This document shows, in pieces, positions 31,637 to 40,984 of a stretch of 64,000 bases of DNA. Positions within the stretch are counted from its first letter, which is position 1; every line of letters starts with the position of its first letter. The notes below the pieces were generated by a model. It was not told the DNA's origin and did no database searches. It was given only the letters and a program-made list of their open reading frames with translations. A program made the position numbers and the translations under genes. This DNA comes from Azolla caroliniana (lineage: Eukaryota > Polypodiophyta), in NCBI GenBank assembly GCA_043228905.1, contig JBHGNT010000014.1:3782001-3846000 (forward strand), given 5' to 3'.

Positions 31637-34600
31637 ATGGAAGGCGGCGGTAGTGGGCCTCCGGGCATGATGGTGTTGAACTCACAGAACTACGCCGACT
31701 GGAAGATAAAGATGGAAGACCTCCTCATCGTCCGAGACCTGTACGAACCGATCGACAATGCCGAGATACCCAAGGGGGTAATAGAGTCGGAGTGGAAGCT
31801 CCTGAACCGGAAAGCCGTAGCGACGATCCGGCAATATGTAGATGTAAGTGTTCTGCAACATGTGGCGAACGACACCAACGCATATGAGATGTGGAAGAAG
31901 CTGTCGGGCCTCTACGAGAGGAAGAATGCGTTGAACCGGACCTCCCTGATGAGGAAGATAGTGAACCTCAAGTACCGGGACGGCGAGAATATGGTGGAAC
32001 ACGTGAGCACGTTCATGGGATTCGTGAACCAGCTTGCGGCGATCAAGTTCCCGTTGGAGGATGCAATGCAAGCCATCATTCTGATGTGTACATTGCCGGA
32101 AAGCTGGGAGAACTTGGTGGTGACACTCAGCACCTCCTGCACGGAAGATAACTTGTCCCTACAAACGGTAAAGACAAGTATTTTGAACGAAGAAGCGCGT
32201 CGGAGAGATAAAGAACCGGCCTCCGACTCGAAGGCGCTGCTTACCGAATCGGAACGGGGAAGACAATGGAACCGGAGTCCGCAAAGACGGGAGAAGTCGG
32301 GGACCCGGTCGCAGTCAAGAGGAAGGCCCACGTGCTTCCACTGTGGGAAGCCGGGGCACTTCCGGAAGAATTGTTGGCATTACCGAAAGGACAACGGAGC
32401 CGACGACACCGATTCGAAGAAGTCACCGGAGAGAAACGGTGCATACCGGGGAGCCACGGACCGGAGAGGTCCGGATCGGCGAGGGCAGGACCGGAAAGGA
32501 ACGACGGCACTCGCGGCAAGTGAAGAAGAAATCATGCTCATTACCGAAGAGAGGGAGCTGAACCTTGCCGGTGTAGAGATGACCTGGGTGGTTGATTCCG
32601 GAGCGTCGTTCCACCTGACCCCGGAGAAGAAATACTTCTCATCCTACACAACCGGTGAGCACGGCTGTGTCCGGATGGGAAATGAAGGCACATGCCGGAT
32701 TGCCGGCATAGGAGACGTGTGGCTGATGACATCAACCGGATGCAAGATGCTGCTGAAGGATGTGCGACACGTTCCGGAGGTCCGATTGAACTTGATCTCG
32801 GCCGGGAGGCTAGATGATGAAGGCTACACGGGTAGCATCCGGAACGGTGTCATGAAGTTCAGCAAGGGGAGCCTGATAGTGGCTCGGTCCCGGAAGGTCA
32901 ACACACTGTACCTGATGAATTCCCGGCTATGTCCGGAGGAGCTGAACGTGGCAGCCGACACTGCCGGTGAGCTGTGGCACAAGAGACTGTGCCACATGAG
33001 TGAGAAGGGGATGAAGAGGCTTGCAGAAGACAACCTTATTCCGGTGAAGCATGTGCACCTGGAGAAGTGCACCGACTGCCTGGCCGGTAAGCAAAACCGG
33101 ACCTCCTTCCACTCAAGGCCACCGACGAGACGTAGTGTACCATTGGAGTTGGTGCACACTGATGTGTGTCAGGTAGAAACGAAGTCACATGGCGGAGCCC
33201 AATACTTCGTAACATTCATAGATGACCATAGCCGGAAGTTGTGGACGGCACCGTTGAAGACAAAGGACCAAGTATTGTCCGTCTTCAAAGAACTCCACGC
33301 GAGAGTGGAAAGGGAATCCGGCAAGAAGCTGAAAGCGATACGAGCGGATAACGGAGGGGAATACCGGGGGCAGTTCCAGGAGTACTGTCGCTCGAAGGGA
33401 ATCCGGCTCGAGTTTACTGTGCCGAAGACGCCGGAACTGAACGGGCTGGCCGAGAGGATGAACCGGACCATAATGGAGAGGGTCCGGAGTATGCTGGCGC
33501 ATGCGAAATTACCCAAGGGATTTTGGGCTGAGGCAATGTCGACGGCGACGTATGTGATAAATAGATCACCCTCAGTACCTTTGGACGGAGACACGCCGCA
33601 GAAAGTGTGGACCGGTAAGGAAGTGTCCTACCGGCATCTGAAGGTGTTCGGGTGTCTCGCATACGTGCATGTGGCAAAGGACCGGAGAGGAAAGCTAGAT
33701 CCAAAAACCCGGCCATGCATATTCCTCGGTTACGGCGACGACGAGTTCGGCTACCGAGTATGGGACCCGGTCGACAAGAAGATATTCAGGAGTCGGGATA
33801 TCATCTTCGTGGAGAACAAGACACTCGCCGACTGGGAGTCGGAGAAGAAGATGAAGAGCTCCAAGTCGACCGGTGAGGATCAACTCTACGAAGAGCAGTC
33901 CCGACCGGCAAGGGGCCGGTTAGCACTTGAGGATCCGGCCGAAGACGGTGAAGAAACAGAACCGGCCGAGGAAGATGAAACTGATACCGGAACCGGCCCC
34001 GATCCCGAAATGGATTCGGATGAAGAGGAAACGGAGGAGCCGGTTACCGAAGCTCCGGAACGGAGATATCCTCTAAGAGAGAGAAGGGCCCCCCGGAGAT
34101 TTCCGGAACCAGAGCACGTTTTGCTAACCGACGAAGGGGAGCCGGAGAGTTTTGAAGAAGCAAAGCTTGACAACCATAGCCGCAGGTGGTTAAGTGCCAT
34201 GCAGGAGGAGATGGATTCCCTGCATGAGAACCACACATATGAACTTGTGGAGTTGCCAAAAGGAAAGCGGGCACTTCGAAACAAGTGGGTGTTCAAGCTG
34301 AAACCGGGAGATGCCGGAAACCCCCCGAGATACAAAGCCAGGATCGTGGTGAAGGGGTTCCAGCAGAAGAAGGGCGTCGACTTCGACGAGATATTTGCCC
34401 CGGTAGTGAAGATGACCTCCATCCGGACGGTGCTGAGCATAGCGGCAAGCATGGACCTCGAGGTAGAACAGATGGACGTGAAGACGACATTCCTTCACGG
34501 TGACCTCGAAGAAGAGATCTACATGCAGCAACCGGAAGGATTCGAGAAGAAAGGGAAGGAGCACCTGGTATGCCGGTTGAAGAAGAGCCTTTACGGACTG

Positions 34601-35710
34601 AAGCAGGCTCCCCGGCAATGGTACCGGAAGTTCGACTCCTTCATGACCGACGAAGGGTACCACAAAACGCAGTCCGATCACTGCGTGTTTGTGAAGAAGT
34701 TCGAAGGAGGAGACTCTCTAATACTCCTCCTGTACGTGGACGACATGCTGATCGTCGGACGGGACCAGGGCAAGATACGGATGCTGAAGAAAGCACTTCA
34801 CCGAACCTTCTCAATGAAGGACCTGGGTCCGGCGAGGCAAATACTAGGGATGCACATCATCCGAGACCGGAAGAAGAAGCAGTTGTGGCTGTCACAGGAG
34901 AAGTACGTAACAAAGGTGCTTCACCGGTTCAACATGTCGGAAGCAAGACCGGTCGGATCAACTCTCCCGGCAAACTGCAAGTTGTCCAGCAAGCAAAGCC
35001 CCAAGACAAAGGCTGAGAAAGAGGACATGATGAAAGTACCATATGCCTCTGCCATCGGAAGCTTGATGTACGCAATGGTGTGTACAAGACCGGACATAGG
35101 ATACGCAGTCGGAGTGGTGAGCCGGTACATGAGCAATCCCGGCAAAGAGCACTGGAACGCGGTCAAGTGGATACTCCGATACCTGAAGGGCACGACAAAC
35201 GTGTGCCTCCGATTCGGCTCCGGTAAGCCCGAACTCGACGGCTTTACCGATTCGGATATGTCGGCTGATGTAGATACCAGCCGGTCCACATCAGGGTATG
35301 TGATGACGTATGCAGAGGGAGCTGTTTCGTGGCAGTCGAGGCTGCAGAAGACGGTTGCGTTGTCAACCACGGAGGCGGAGTTCATGGCGGCTGTTGAAGC
35401 CGGCAAGGAAATGATATGGATGAAGGACTTCATTAGAGAGCTCGGTATCCGGCAGGAGGAGTACCGACTCTACTGCGACAGTCAGAGTGCCATCCACCTT
35501 GCGAAGAACGCGGCCTATCACTCCCGGACGAAGCACATCCAGCGAAGATATCACTGGATCCGGGAAAGGATAGAAGACCAGGAGTTCGTGCTGACGAAGA
35601 TCCACACGGATGAGAACGGCTCAGATATGCTGACCAAAGTGCTCACACCCGACAAGCTGGAAGCATGCCGGAAGAGGATCGGATTGGAGAGACATCCCAT
35701 GCCGAAGTGA
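31637..35710 (+). CDS. Copia-5 gag-pol polyprotein (1357 aa)
   Basis: Single open frame starting ATG (MEGGGSGPP), 30 bp after the LTR end, ending TGA at 35708 just before the polypurine tract. Domains in order: UBN2-type gag (about 1-200; NYADWKIKMEDLL, SLMRKIVNLKY, TLPESWENLV); zinc knuckle CFHCGKPGHFRKNC at 233-246; protease WVVDSGASFHLTP with catalytic D320; integrase zinc motif H448/H453 and C478/C481; catalytic D509 (HTDV), D571 (RADNGGEY) and E606 (NGLAERMN); an acidic Glu/Pro/Thr linker (about 745-820); RT with KTTFLHGDLEEEIYMQQPEGF and YVDD at 1033-1036; RNase H with DSD at 1205-1207, TTEAEFMAA and YCDSQSAIHLAKN. No stop, no frameshift, all catalytic residues present. Cytoplasmic particle assembly and cDNA synthesis are known family roles. 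Confidence 0.96.
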   Translation: MEGGGSGPPGMMVLNSQNYADWKIKMEDLLIVRDLYEPIDNAEIPKGVIESEWKLLNRKAVATIRQYVDVSVLQHVANDTNAYEMWKKLSGLYERKNALNRTSLMRKIVNLKYRDGENMVEHVSTFMGFVNQLAAIKFPLEDAMQAIILMCTLPESWENLVVTLSTSCTEDNLSLQTVKTSILNEEARRRDKEPASDSKALLTESERGRQWNRSPQRREKSGTRSQSRGRPTCFHCGKPGHFRKNCWHYRKDNGADDTDSKKSPERNGAYRGATDRRGPDRRGQDRKGTTALAASEEEIMLITEERELNLAGVEMTWVVDSGASFHLTPEKKYFSSYTTGEHGCVRMGNEGTCRIAGIGDVWLMTSTGCKMLLKDVRHVPEVRLNLISAGRLDDEGYTGSIRNGVMKFSKGSLIVARSRKVNTLYLMNSRLCPEELNVAADTAGELWHKRLCHMSEKGMKRLAEDNLIPVKHVHLEKCTDCLAGKQNRTSFHSRPPTRRSVPLELVHTDVCQVETKSHGGAQYFVTFIDDHSRKLWTAPLKTKDQVLSVFKELHARVERESGKKLKAIRADNGGEYRGQFQEYCRSKGIRLEFTVPKTPELNGLAERMNRTIMERVRSMLAHAKLPKGFWAEAMSTATYVINRSPSVPLDGDTPQKVWTGKEVSYRHLKVFGCLAYVHVAKDRRGKLDPKTRPCIFLGYGDDEFGYRVWDPVDKKIFRSRDIIFVENKTLADWESEKKMKSSKSTGEDQLYEEQSRPARGRLALEDPAEDGEETEPAEEDETDTGTGPDPEMDSDEEETEEPVTEAPERRYPLRERRAPRRFPEPEHVLLTDEGEPESFEEAKLDNHSRRWLSAMQEEMDSLHENHTYELVELPKGKRALRNKWVFKLKPGDAGNPPRYKARIVVKGFQQKKGVDFDEIFAPVVKMTSIRTVLSIAASMDLEVEQMDVKTTFLHGDLEEEIYMQQPEGFEKKGKEHLVCRLKKSLYGLKQAPRQWYRKFDSFMTDEGYHKTQSDHCVFVKKFEGGDSLILLLYVDDMLIVGRDQGKIRMLKKALHRTFSMKDLGPARQILGMHIIRDRKKKQLWLSQEKYVTKVLHRFNMSEARPVGSTLPANCKLSSKQSPKTKAEKEDMMKVPYASAIGSLMYAMVCTRPDIGYAVGVVSRYMSNPGKEHWNAVKWILRYLKGTTNVCLRFGSGKPELDGFTDSDMSADVDTSRSTSGYVMTYAEGAVSWQSRLQKTVALSTTEAEFMAAVEAGKEMIWMKDFIRELGIRQEEYRLYCDSQSAIHLAKNAAYHSRTKHIQRRYHWIRERIEDQEFVLTKIHTDENGSDMLTKVLTPDKLEACRKRIGLERHPMPK

Positions 35711-35720
35711 AGGGGGAGTT

Positions 35721-36475
35721 TGTTGGGATTTCGGTCCCTCCGGATGGGATGTCCGGAGATGAATGACGGCAAGCCCGGTTGCGGTTACGGAGCCGGATGA
35801 CGAAGACCCTGGCTACGGAGCCGGATGATGAAGACCCCGGCTACGGAGCCGGATGATGAATACCCCGGCTACGGAGCCGGATGACGAAGACCCTGGCTAC
35901 GGTGCCGGATGATGAAGACCCCGGCTACGGAGCCGGATGATGAATACCCCGGCTACGGAGCCGGATGCTGAAGACCCCGGTTACGGAGCCAGATGACGAA
36001 TGTACCCGGAGGGAGATCCGGATGCGGGGACATATTTGTGAATATGTTTTGCCAAGAGCCCTTGAGGCTATATTTGTAAATAGCCCGAAAGTCATATGTG
36101 TATAAATATGACTTAGGGCAAACAGTTTGTTGTTGTTGCTCATTTTCTGTTTTCACTTAGAGGGAGCGAAGTGAGAGCAGCCGCGAGAGAGAGAGAGAGA
36201 GAGAAACGAAGAGGTCGACGCCTCTGTGTAATACCGCCACCTATGGCGAGGACAGCGAGCTCAAGGTCGTCGCCTTGCAGCTCGCCATTGTATATTCCAG
36301 TGTATAGTGATAGTTGGAGTCGTGCACTCCCGTGGTTTTTCCCGTTTAGGGTTTTCCACGTTATACCCTGTGTATTCGTCTCTCTGTGTCTTTTTCCCCA
36401 TTTTCTGCTGCATTGATCCGTGTTGTCTCGGTTGTGGCCGAGAGGCGAAAGATTTGATAGCGTCAAATCCTTACA
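35721..36475 (+). repeat. Copia-5 3' LTR
   Basis: 755 bp, same termini as the 5' LTR, ending ACA at 36475 and followed by TTATG. Differences from the 5' LTR include AACAGTTTG for AACAATTTG, GAGCAGCC for GAGTAGCC, GGTCGACG for GGTCAACG and CCACCTATGG for CCGCCTGTGG. Confidence 0.95.
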
Positions 36476-36936
36476 TTATGGTTGCAGTTGCAAGCTCAAA
36501 AAATGACCATGGATGATGAGCTGAAAGTTGTATTTTTGCTATGCACATTGCCTGCCTCATGGGACACCTTCTACACTGCTGTCAGTAATAGTGCACCAAA
36601 AGGCAAATTGGTGTATACCGATATTTGTGGAGCTCTACTAGGTGAAGAAATCCATAGGAAATCTATGGTTTCCTCACAAGTTGGAGAGGTATATAATGTT
36701 CGAGATTCTGGTTATGGTAAGAACCAGCAACGCGATAGAAGTCATACCAAAAATAGTCATGGAAATCATGATAAGAGAAGAAGTAAGTCTAGGAAGAGAC
36801 TTGTGGAATGCCATTATTGCCACAAGAAGGGTCATATCAAGAAAGATTGTTATTCCTTGAAGAACAAAGAAAAGGAAAAGGGTAAAACTCATGGTGATGG
36901 ATATGTTAAACAATTGACTGGTTCATCATCTTCGGT

Positions 36937-37395
36937 TGTCAGGAACTCTATTAAGGCAGAGAAGGAATTAGTACTAAAAGAAGGATTAGTACTATTGTTG
37001 GGAAATAGTACTAAGACAGAGAAGGATTAGTACTATGAGAGGTGTCGAACTTTGAGAGAAGGAATGAGTGAGTGGGAGAGAGAGAGAGAGAGAGAGAGAG
37101 AATGATGATGCGAAAGATATATGTATTATATGACGGAAGATATACAACAGTAGTTAGAAGGCTTAAGACTGGCGTTGAACCGATTTGGTTCGAACTAATG
37201 CCTTGCGCCTCCTTTTATAGTGTCTTCAGGAATACTCCTGAAGTTTCTAGAATGTTCCAGAGAAATCTGGAATATACATCAATTTCCCAATAAAACCTAA
37301 ATGAAAATAATATCCTTCAAATTACAATTCATAACCTAATGGTAAAGTCTCGACCCGTGTAACAAAAGGTTATGGGTTCGAGTCTAGTTATGACA
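36937..37395 (-). repeat. Gypsy-1 3' LTR
   Basis: Plus-strand text runs TGTCAGGAACTC to TAGTTATGACA. It contains several TTAGTACTA motifs, a GA microsatellite (37077-37101), minus-strand TATAAAAGG (near 37220) and a tRNA-like core at its plus-strand end. Confidence 0.95.
37330..37395 (+). other. tRNA-like core at the Gypsy-1 LTR end (copy 1)
   Basis: Plus strand CCTAATGGTAAAGTC resembles an A box and GGGTTCGAGTCT fits the B box. It lies antisense to the element, at the start of its U3. The acceptor and T stems are poor, so this is not an authentic tRNA gene. Confidence 0.45.
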
Positions 37396-40300
37396 CTATC
37401 CCCCCTTTAAAACGACGAGTTTCACGAGTCGTTTTAGATTGAGGACCCGGTTTCTCGGGATATCGTCGATGGAAGTCTTCTAGAAGAGCACGAGCATTGG
37501 TCACATTCTCGATCGGTTCCCAAGTACGCTCGCTGGGACTATATCCTAGCCAATCGACTAGATAGTAGAGCTTGTTGCGAACAATCTTGGAATCGAGGAT
37601 GGCAGCGACCTCATACTCAGGTCCATCTTCGAGCTCGATAGGAGGTGGAGGTTGTATAGTACGTCCTGGGATAGTGCTCTCGTGATAGGGTTCGAGGAGA
37701 GAACTATGAAACACCGGGTGTATCCGAAGTTGCGGAGGTAGCTCGAGACGAAAAGCGACATCATTAATCTTCTCGATAATACGGAAAGGACCTAATCGCC
37801 GATAATCCAACTTCTCACATGGGCGAGTAGTCTTGATGTGTCGTCGTAGCAGCCACACCCGATCTCCAATGTTAAAACTGGATGGAAGTCGATGACGATC
37901 TGCGTAGTCCTTGTGTGATTGTTGAGCTTGCTGGAGTTGAGTAGATAAATCCGCTTGTATCTTGCGTAACCGCTCCAAACGATCCTCCGCGCAAGGATTT
38001 GTGGACACTTCTGGGGTTTCAAGGACACACCACCGGGGATGATATCCCGTATAAGCGTAGAATGGCGTGACTTTAGTCGATGCGTGGATAGCGTTATTAT
38101 AGGCAAATTCGGCGAACTGAAGAATATCTGCCCAGTCATTCTGATGATAGTTGAGAAAGCACCGCAGATACTGCTCCAGTGTTTGATTTGTTCGTTCGGC
38201 TTGACCGTCGGTTTGTGGGTGGTAGCCGGAGGAGAGGTTACAAGTGACCTTCAGCATTTTAAAAAGGTGCTTCCAGAATTTTGACACAAACTGGGGTCCA
38301 CGATCGCTGATGATATTATCAGGGAGTCCATGATGCCGACATACTTCCCGCATGACAATTTCGGCGGTGTCTTCACTAGATATTTCTTTAGTACATGGTA
38401 AGAAATGAGCCATCTTCGTATATCGATCCACCACTGTGAGAATCGCACTAAATCCCTTAGAGACTGGAAGATCTGTAATGAAGTCAAGAGCAATGGATTG
38501 CCATGGCTTGCTTGGAATTGGTAATGGTTCTAATAAACCATATGGATGATGTCTTGGCATTTTCGCTCTGCAGCATGTATCGCAAGTCCGAACAAAATCT
38601 TCGACAAATTGTCGCATACGGGGCCACCAGAATGATCGTTGTACTAAATCTAATGTTTTAGTACTACCAAAATGTCCTGCTGTATATGTGTCATGGCAGT
38701 TTTGTACTACTCGAAGGCGGCAAGAACCATTAGGAACATACAAAAGTTCTTTAAAGAAGAGTAATCCATCACAGTATTTGAATTGCCGATAATCCGTACC
38801 TGGTGATTGTGATTGTGAACATGACGCTCGAGAGGGGTCAATTTGTGCTAGTATAGCTTGGGCGAAAGCGTCAGTCTTCAAGTCCTCACGTATAGTATTG
38901 GTAATGTCGGAATCCACGGGCATGTCAAAGACCTGTGCTGCTTGCAGTCGTGCTGGACCCAAGATTACTTGCTTCTGGTTATCGAAAGCTGGCTCACCGG
39001 GACGTGGTGTTAGATACGAACGCCGTGATAATGCATCTGCCTTCCCTTGGTGCTTCCCCGGACGATATGTAATTTTGAAGTCGAAGCGTGTGAGGAAGTG
39101 GGCCCACCGAGCTTGACGTCGATTCAGTACACGAGCATCTTGAAAGTAGGCAAGGTTTTTGTGGTCACTGAATACAGTGACCTGATGAGGAGATCCCTCC
39201 AGGAAATGCCTCCATTGCATAAAAGAATCAACTATTGCTAATAGCTCTTTATCATGAATTTCGTAGTTGATTTCGGCGGCGTCAAACTTACGGGAGTGGA
39301 AGGCCACAGGATGTAGCTTCTCGTCGTTACCCTGTTGTGACAGAATGCTCCCCAATGCGAAATCCGATGCATCAGCTTCGATAATGAATGGTTTTTCCGG
39401 ATCCACATGACCTAAAATTGGAGCTGATGTAAACGCCTTCTTAAGACTCTCGAAAGCCATGTCCGTCTCTTTAGACCAAATGAATGATTGTCCCTTCCTA
39501 GTGAGCTGTGTGAGAGGCAGCACAATTTTTGAGTAATTTTGTATGAACTTCCGGTAGAAATTTGCAAAGCCTAGGAAGCATTGCACATCCCGCACCGAAC
39601 GCGGAGTGTGCCATTCTATCACCGTTTTGACCTTGGCTGGGTCCATAGATATGCCTTCTGAGGAGATGACATAGCCGAGAAACTCCACTTGGTTGCACCC
39701 GAAACTACATTTCTCTAACTTTGCATACAGACCATGTTCTCGAAGTCGTTTTAGTACTAATAGTACATGAGAATCATGTTCTTCTTGGGTCTTTGAATAA
39801 ACCAGTAGATCATCCAAATAGATGATCAAAAAATCATCCAAGAGATCTTGAAATATATCCTTCGCCATGTGCTGGAAGACTGCCGGCGCATTAGTGAGTC
39901 CGAACGGCATGACCGTATACTCGAAGTGCCCATATCTGGTGCGAAACGCGGTCTTCCATTCATCTCCTGGTCGGATCCGTACGAGGTTATAGGCTCCTCG
40001 TAAGTCGATCTTCGTGAAGAACCTGGCACCGTTGATCCGTTCTAAAAGACTTGAGATAAGGGGAAGAGCATACCTATTTCTTACTGTGACCTTATTCAAG
40101 CCACGGTAATCTACAACGAGTCGAAGCGAGCCATCTTTTTTCTTGACGAAGAAAATGGGTGCGCCGGCTGGAGATTTCGAATGCCGAATGAAACCGTTCT
40201 CCAAATTCTCCTCTATATAGGCTCGAAGGACTTCTAGCTCGGTTGGTGACAAATTGTAGATCGGCCCCCATGGCGGCTCTTTTCCCGGTTGTAAGTCGAT

Positions 40301-40945
40301 GGCGCAGTCGTACGGCCGATGATGAGGAAGTGTGTTGGCTTGTACTTTATCGAACACATCAGCATACTGACGATACTTCTCGGGAAGTTGAACGGTGGAC
40401 TCCTCTTTGGTGGTGCTGGAGGGTTGTACTGATATTGCAAAGAGAAACATTTCCTCCTTGCGCCCTTCCTCACGCAACTGACGTAGCGAAATGGTTGCAA
40501 CCTTCTGGGTAGATCCTTGGGTTTGTCGCAACCGGATTTCCCTTGTCCTCCAATCTATGTCTGGGTCATGTAACTCGAACCATGGTAATCCTAAAACTAT
40601 GGGATGTTCTGGAATACTAATAATATTAAATGATACTACACATGTTAAGTTATCTAGGACAATATTAACGGGTTCCGACTCTTCTATGATATTACCAGAA
40701 GCAATGGGACGACCATCAATGACTACTACTGAGGCTGGACATGGGAGCTTTCTGAGAGATATCTGATGAGCTCGGGCAAAATTCCTATCCATGAAGCAAG
40801 AATTAGCTCCGGAATCTAGAAGGGCTAAGGTATGTACTGGAGGGGTACTTTTAGTACTAACTGCTACTTGGGCTACGAACACATCACTAACTTGCTTAGA
40901 GGGAATGGAACCACTAATGGGCTGCACAGATCTAGGGCTGTCCAA
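37388..40945 (-). CDS. Gypsy-1 pol: PR-RT-RH-INT-chromodomain (1185 aa)
   Basis: Counted from the TTG at 40945. The frame is open further upstream and continuous with the -1 frame at the gag end, so translation by frameshift is more likely than a separate start. Protease ALLDSGANS, D44. RT 185-440 with TKIDLRGAYNLVRI, MPFGLTNAPAVFQ and YLDD at 376-379. RNase H begins EADASDFALG, D525. Integrase zinc motif H751/H758 and C788/C791; catalytic D821, D881 and E917 (D-35-E spacing between the last two). GPY/F-like LGPFRIIEKI near 1051. Chromodomain about 1110-1165 (YEVAAILDSKI, YLVDWLGYS, TWEPIENV), which in relatives directs integration to marked chromatin. All catalytic residues intact. Confidence 0.96.
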   Translation of the reverse strand: MDSPRSVQPISGSIPSKQVSDVFVAQVAVSTKSTPPVHTLALLDSGANSCFMDRNFARAHQISLRKLPCPASVVVIDGRPIASGNIIEESEPVNIVLDNLTCVVSFNIISIPEHPIVLGLPWFELHDPDIDWRTREIRLRQTQGSTQKVATISLRQLREEGRKEEMFLFAISVQPSSTTKEESTVQLPEKYRQYADVFDKVQANTLPHHRPYDCAIDLQPGKEPPWGPIYNLSPTELEVLRAYIEENLENGFIRHSKSPAGAPIFFVKKKDGSLRLVVDYRGLNKVTVRNRYALPLISSLLERINGARFFTKIDLRGAYNLVRIRPGDEWKTAFRTRYGHFEYTVMPFGLTNAPAVFQHMAKDIFQDLLDDFLIIYLDDLLVYSKTQEEHDSHVLLVLKRLREHGLYAKLEKCSFGCNQVEFLGYVISSEGISMDPAKVKTVIEWHTPRSVRDVQCFLGFANFYRKFIQNYSKIVLPLTQLTRKGQSFIWSKETDMAFESLKKAFTSAPILGHVDPEKPFIIEADASDFALGSILSQQGNDEKLHPVAFHSRKFDAAEINYEIHDKELLAIVDSFMQWRHFLEGSPHQVTVFSDHKNLAYFQDARVLNRRQARWAHFLTRFDFKITYRPGKHQGKADALSRRSYLTPRPGEPAFDNQKQVILGPARLQAAQVFDMPVDSDITNTIREDLKTDAFAQAILAQIDPSRASCSQSQSPGTDYRQFKYCDGLLFFKELLYVPNGSCRLRVVQNCHDTYTAGHFGSTKTLDLVQRSFWWPRMRQFVEDFVRTCDTCCRAKMPRHHPYGLLEPLPIPSKPWQSIALDFITDLPVSKGFSAILTVVDRYTKMAHFLPCTKEISSEDTAEIVMREVCRHHGLPDNIISDRGPQFVSKFWKHLFKMLKVTCNLSSGYHPQTDGQAERTNQTLEQYLRCFLNYHQNDWADILQFAEFAYNNAIHASTKVTPFYAYTGYHPRWCVLETPEVSTNPCAEDRLERLRKIQADLSTQLQQAQQSHKDYADRHRLPSSFNIGDRVWLLRRHIKTTRPCEKLDYRRLGPFRIIEKINDVAFRLELPPQLRIHPVFHSSLLEPYHESTIPGRTIQPPPPIELEDGPEYEVAAILDSKIVRNKLYYLVDWLGYSPSERTWEPIENVTNARALLEDFHRRYPEKPGPQSKTTRETRRFKGGIVS

Positions 40946-40984
40946 CCAAACGGCTCCTATTTTGGCTGGACTTAGTCGTTTAAC
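40940..40984 (-). promoter_or_regulatory. Putative -1 programmed ribosomal frameshift signal between gag and pol
   Basis: Minus strand: slippery heptamer G-TTA-AAC at 40984-40978 in the gag frame, spacer GACTAA (40977-40972; its last three bases are the gag stop), then an 11-bp stem GTCCAGCCAAA/TTTGGTTGGAC (40971-40961 with 40950-40940, one G-T pair) closing the 10-nt loop ATAGGAGCCG. Slipping to GTT-AAA continues as R-L-S-P-A-K directly into pol. Loop TAGG could pair with downstream CCTA as a pseudoknot. Confidence 0.75.

Larger units (their letters stand above)
30852..36475 (+). mobile_element. Copia-5, intact young Ty1/copia retrotransposon
   Basis: Two 755-bp LTRs, exact target duplication TTATG (30847-30851 and 36476-36480), primer site CTGGTATCAGAGCAC at 31609, one uninterrupted gag-pol ORF and a polypurine tract GAAGGGGGAGTT at 35709-35720. 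Outside the minisatellite I see only about seven LTR differences, all transitions. All structural parts needed for autonomous movement are present. Confidence 0.95.
25146..36936 (+). pseudogene. Copia-3 gag in three pieces
   Basis: Piece 1 (25146-25534): MESEMLDASSS, IQKFDGSNFALWKNQMRDALV, ELWKKLCNTYEKETVANKVYLMR. Piece 2 (30779-30851): KLYDLHMKD then a frameshifted SHLNQFDALC-type segment. Piece 3 (36476-36936): LQAQKMTMDDELKVVFLLCTLPASWDTFYTAV, then zinc knuckle CHYCHKKGHIKKDC starting near 36809 with all C-C-H-C ligands. Piece 1 joins piece 2 by collapsing AGAAA; piece 2 joins piece 3 by collapsing TTATG. Confidence 0.85.
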
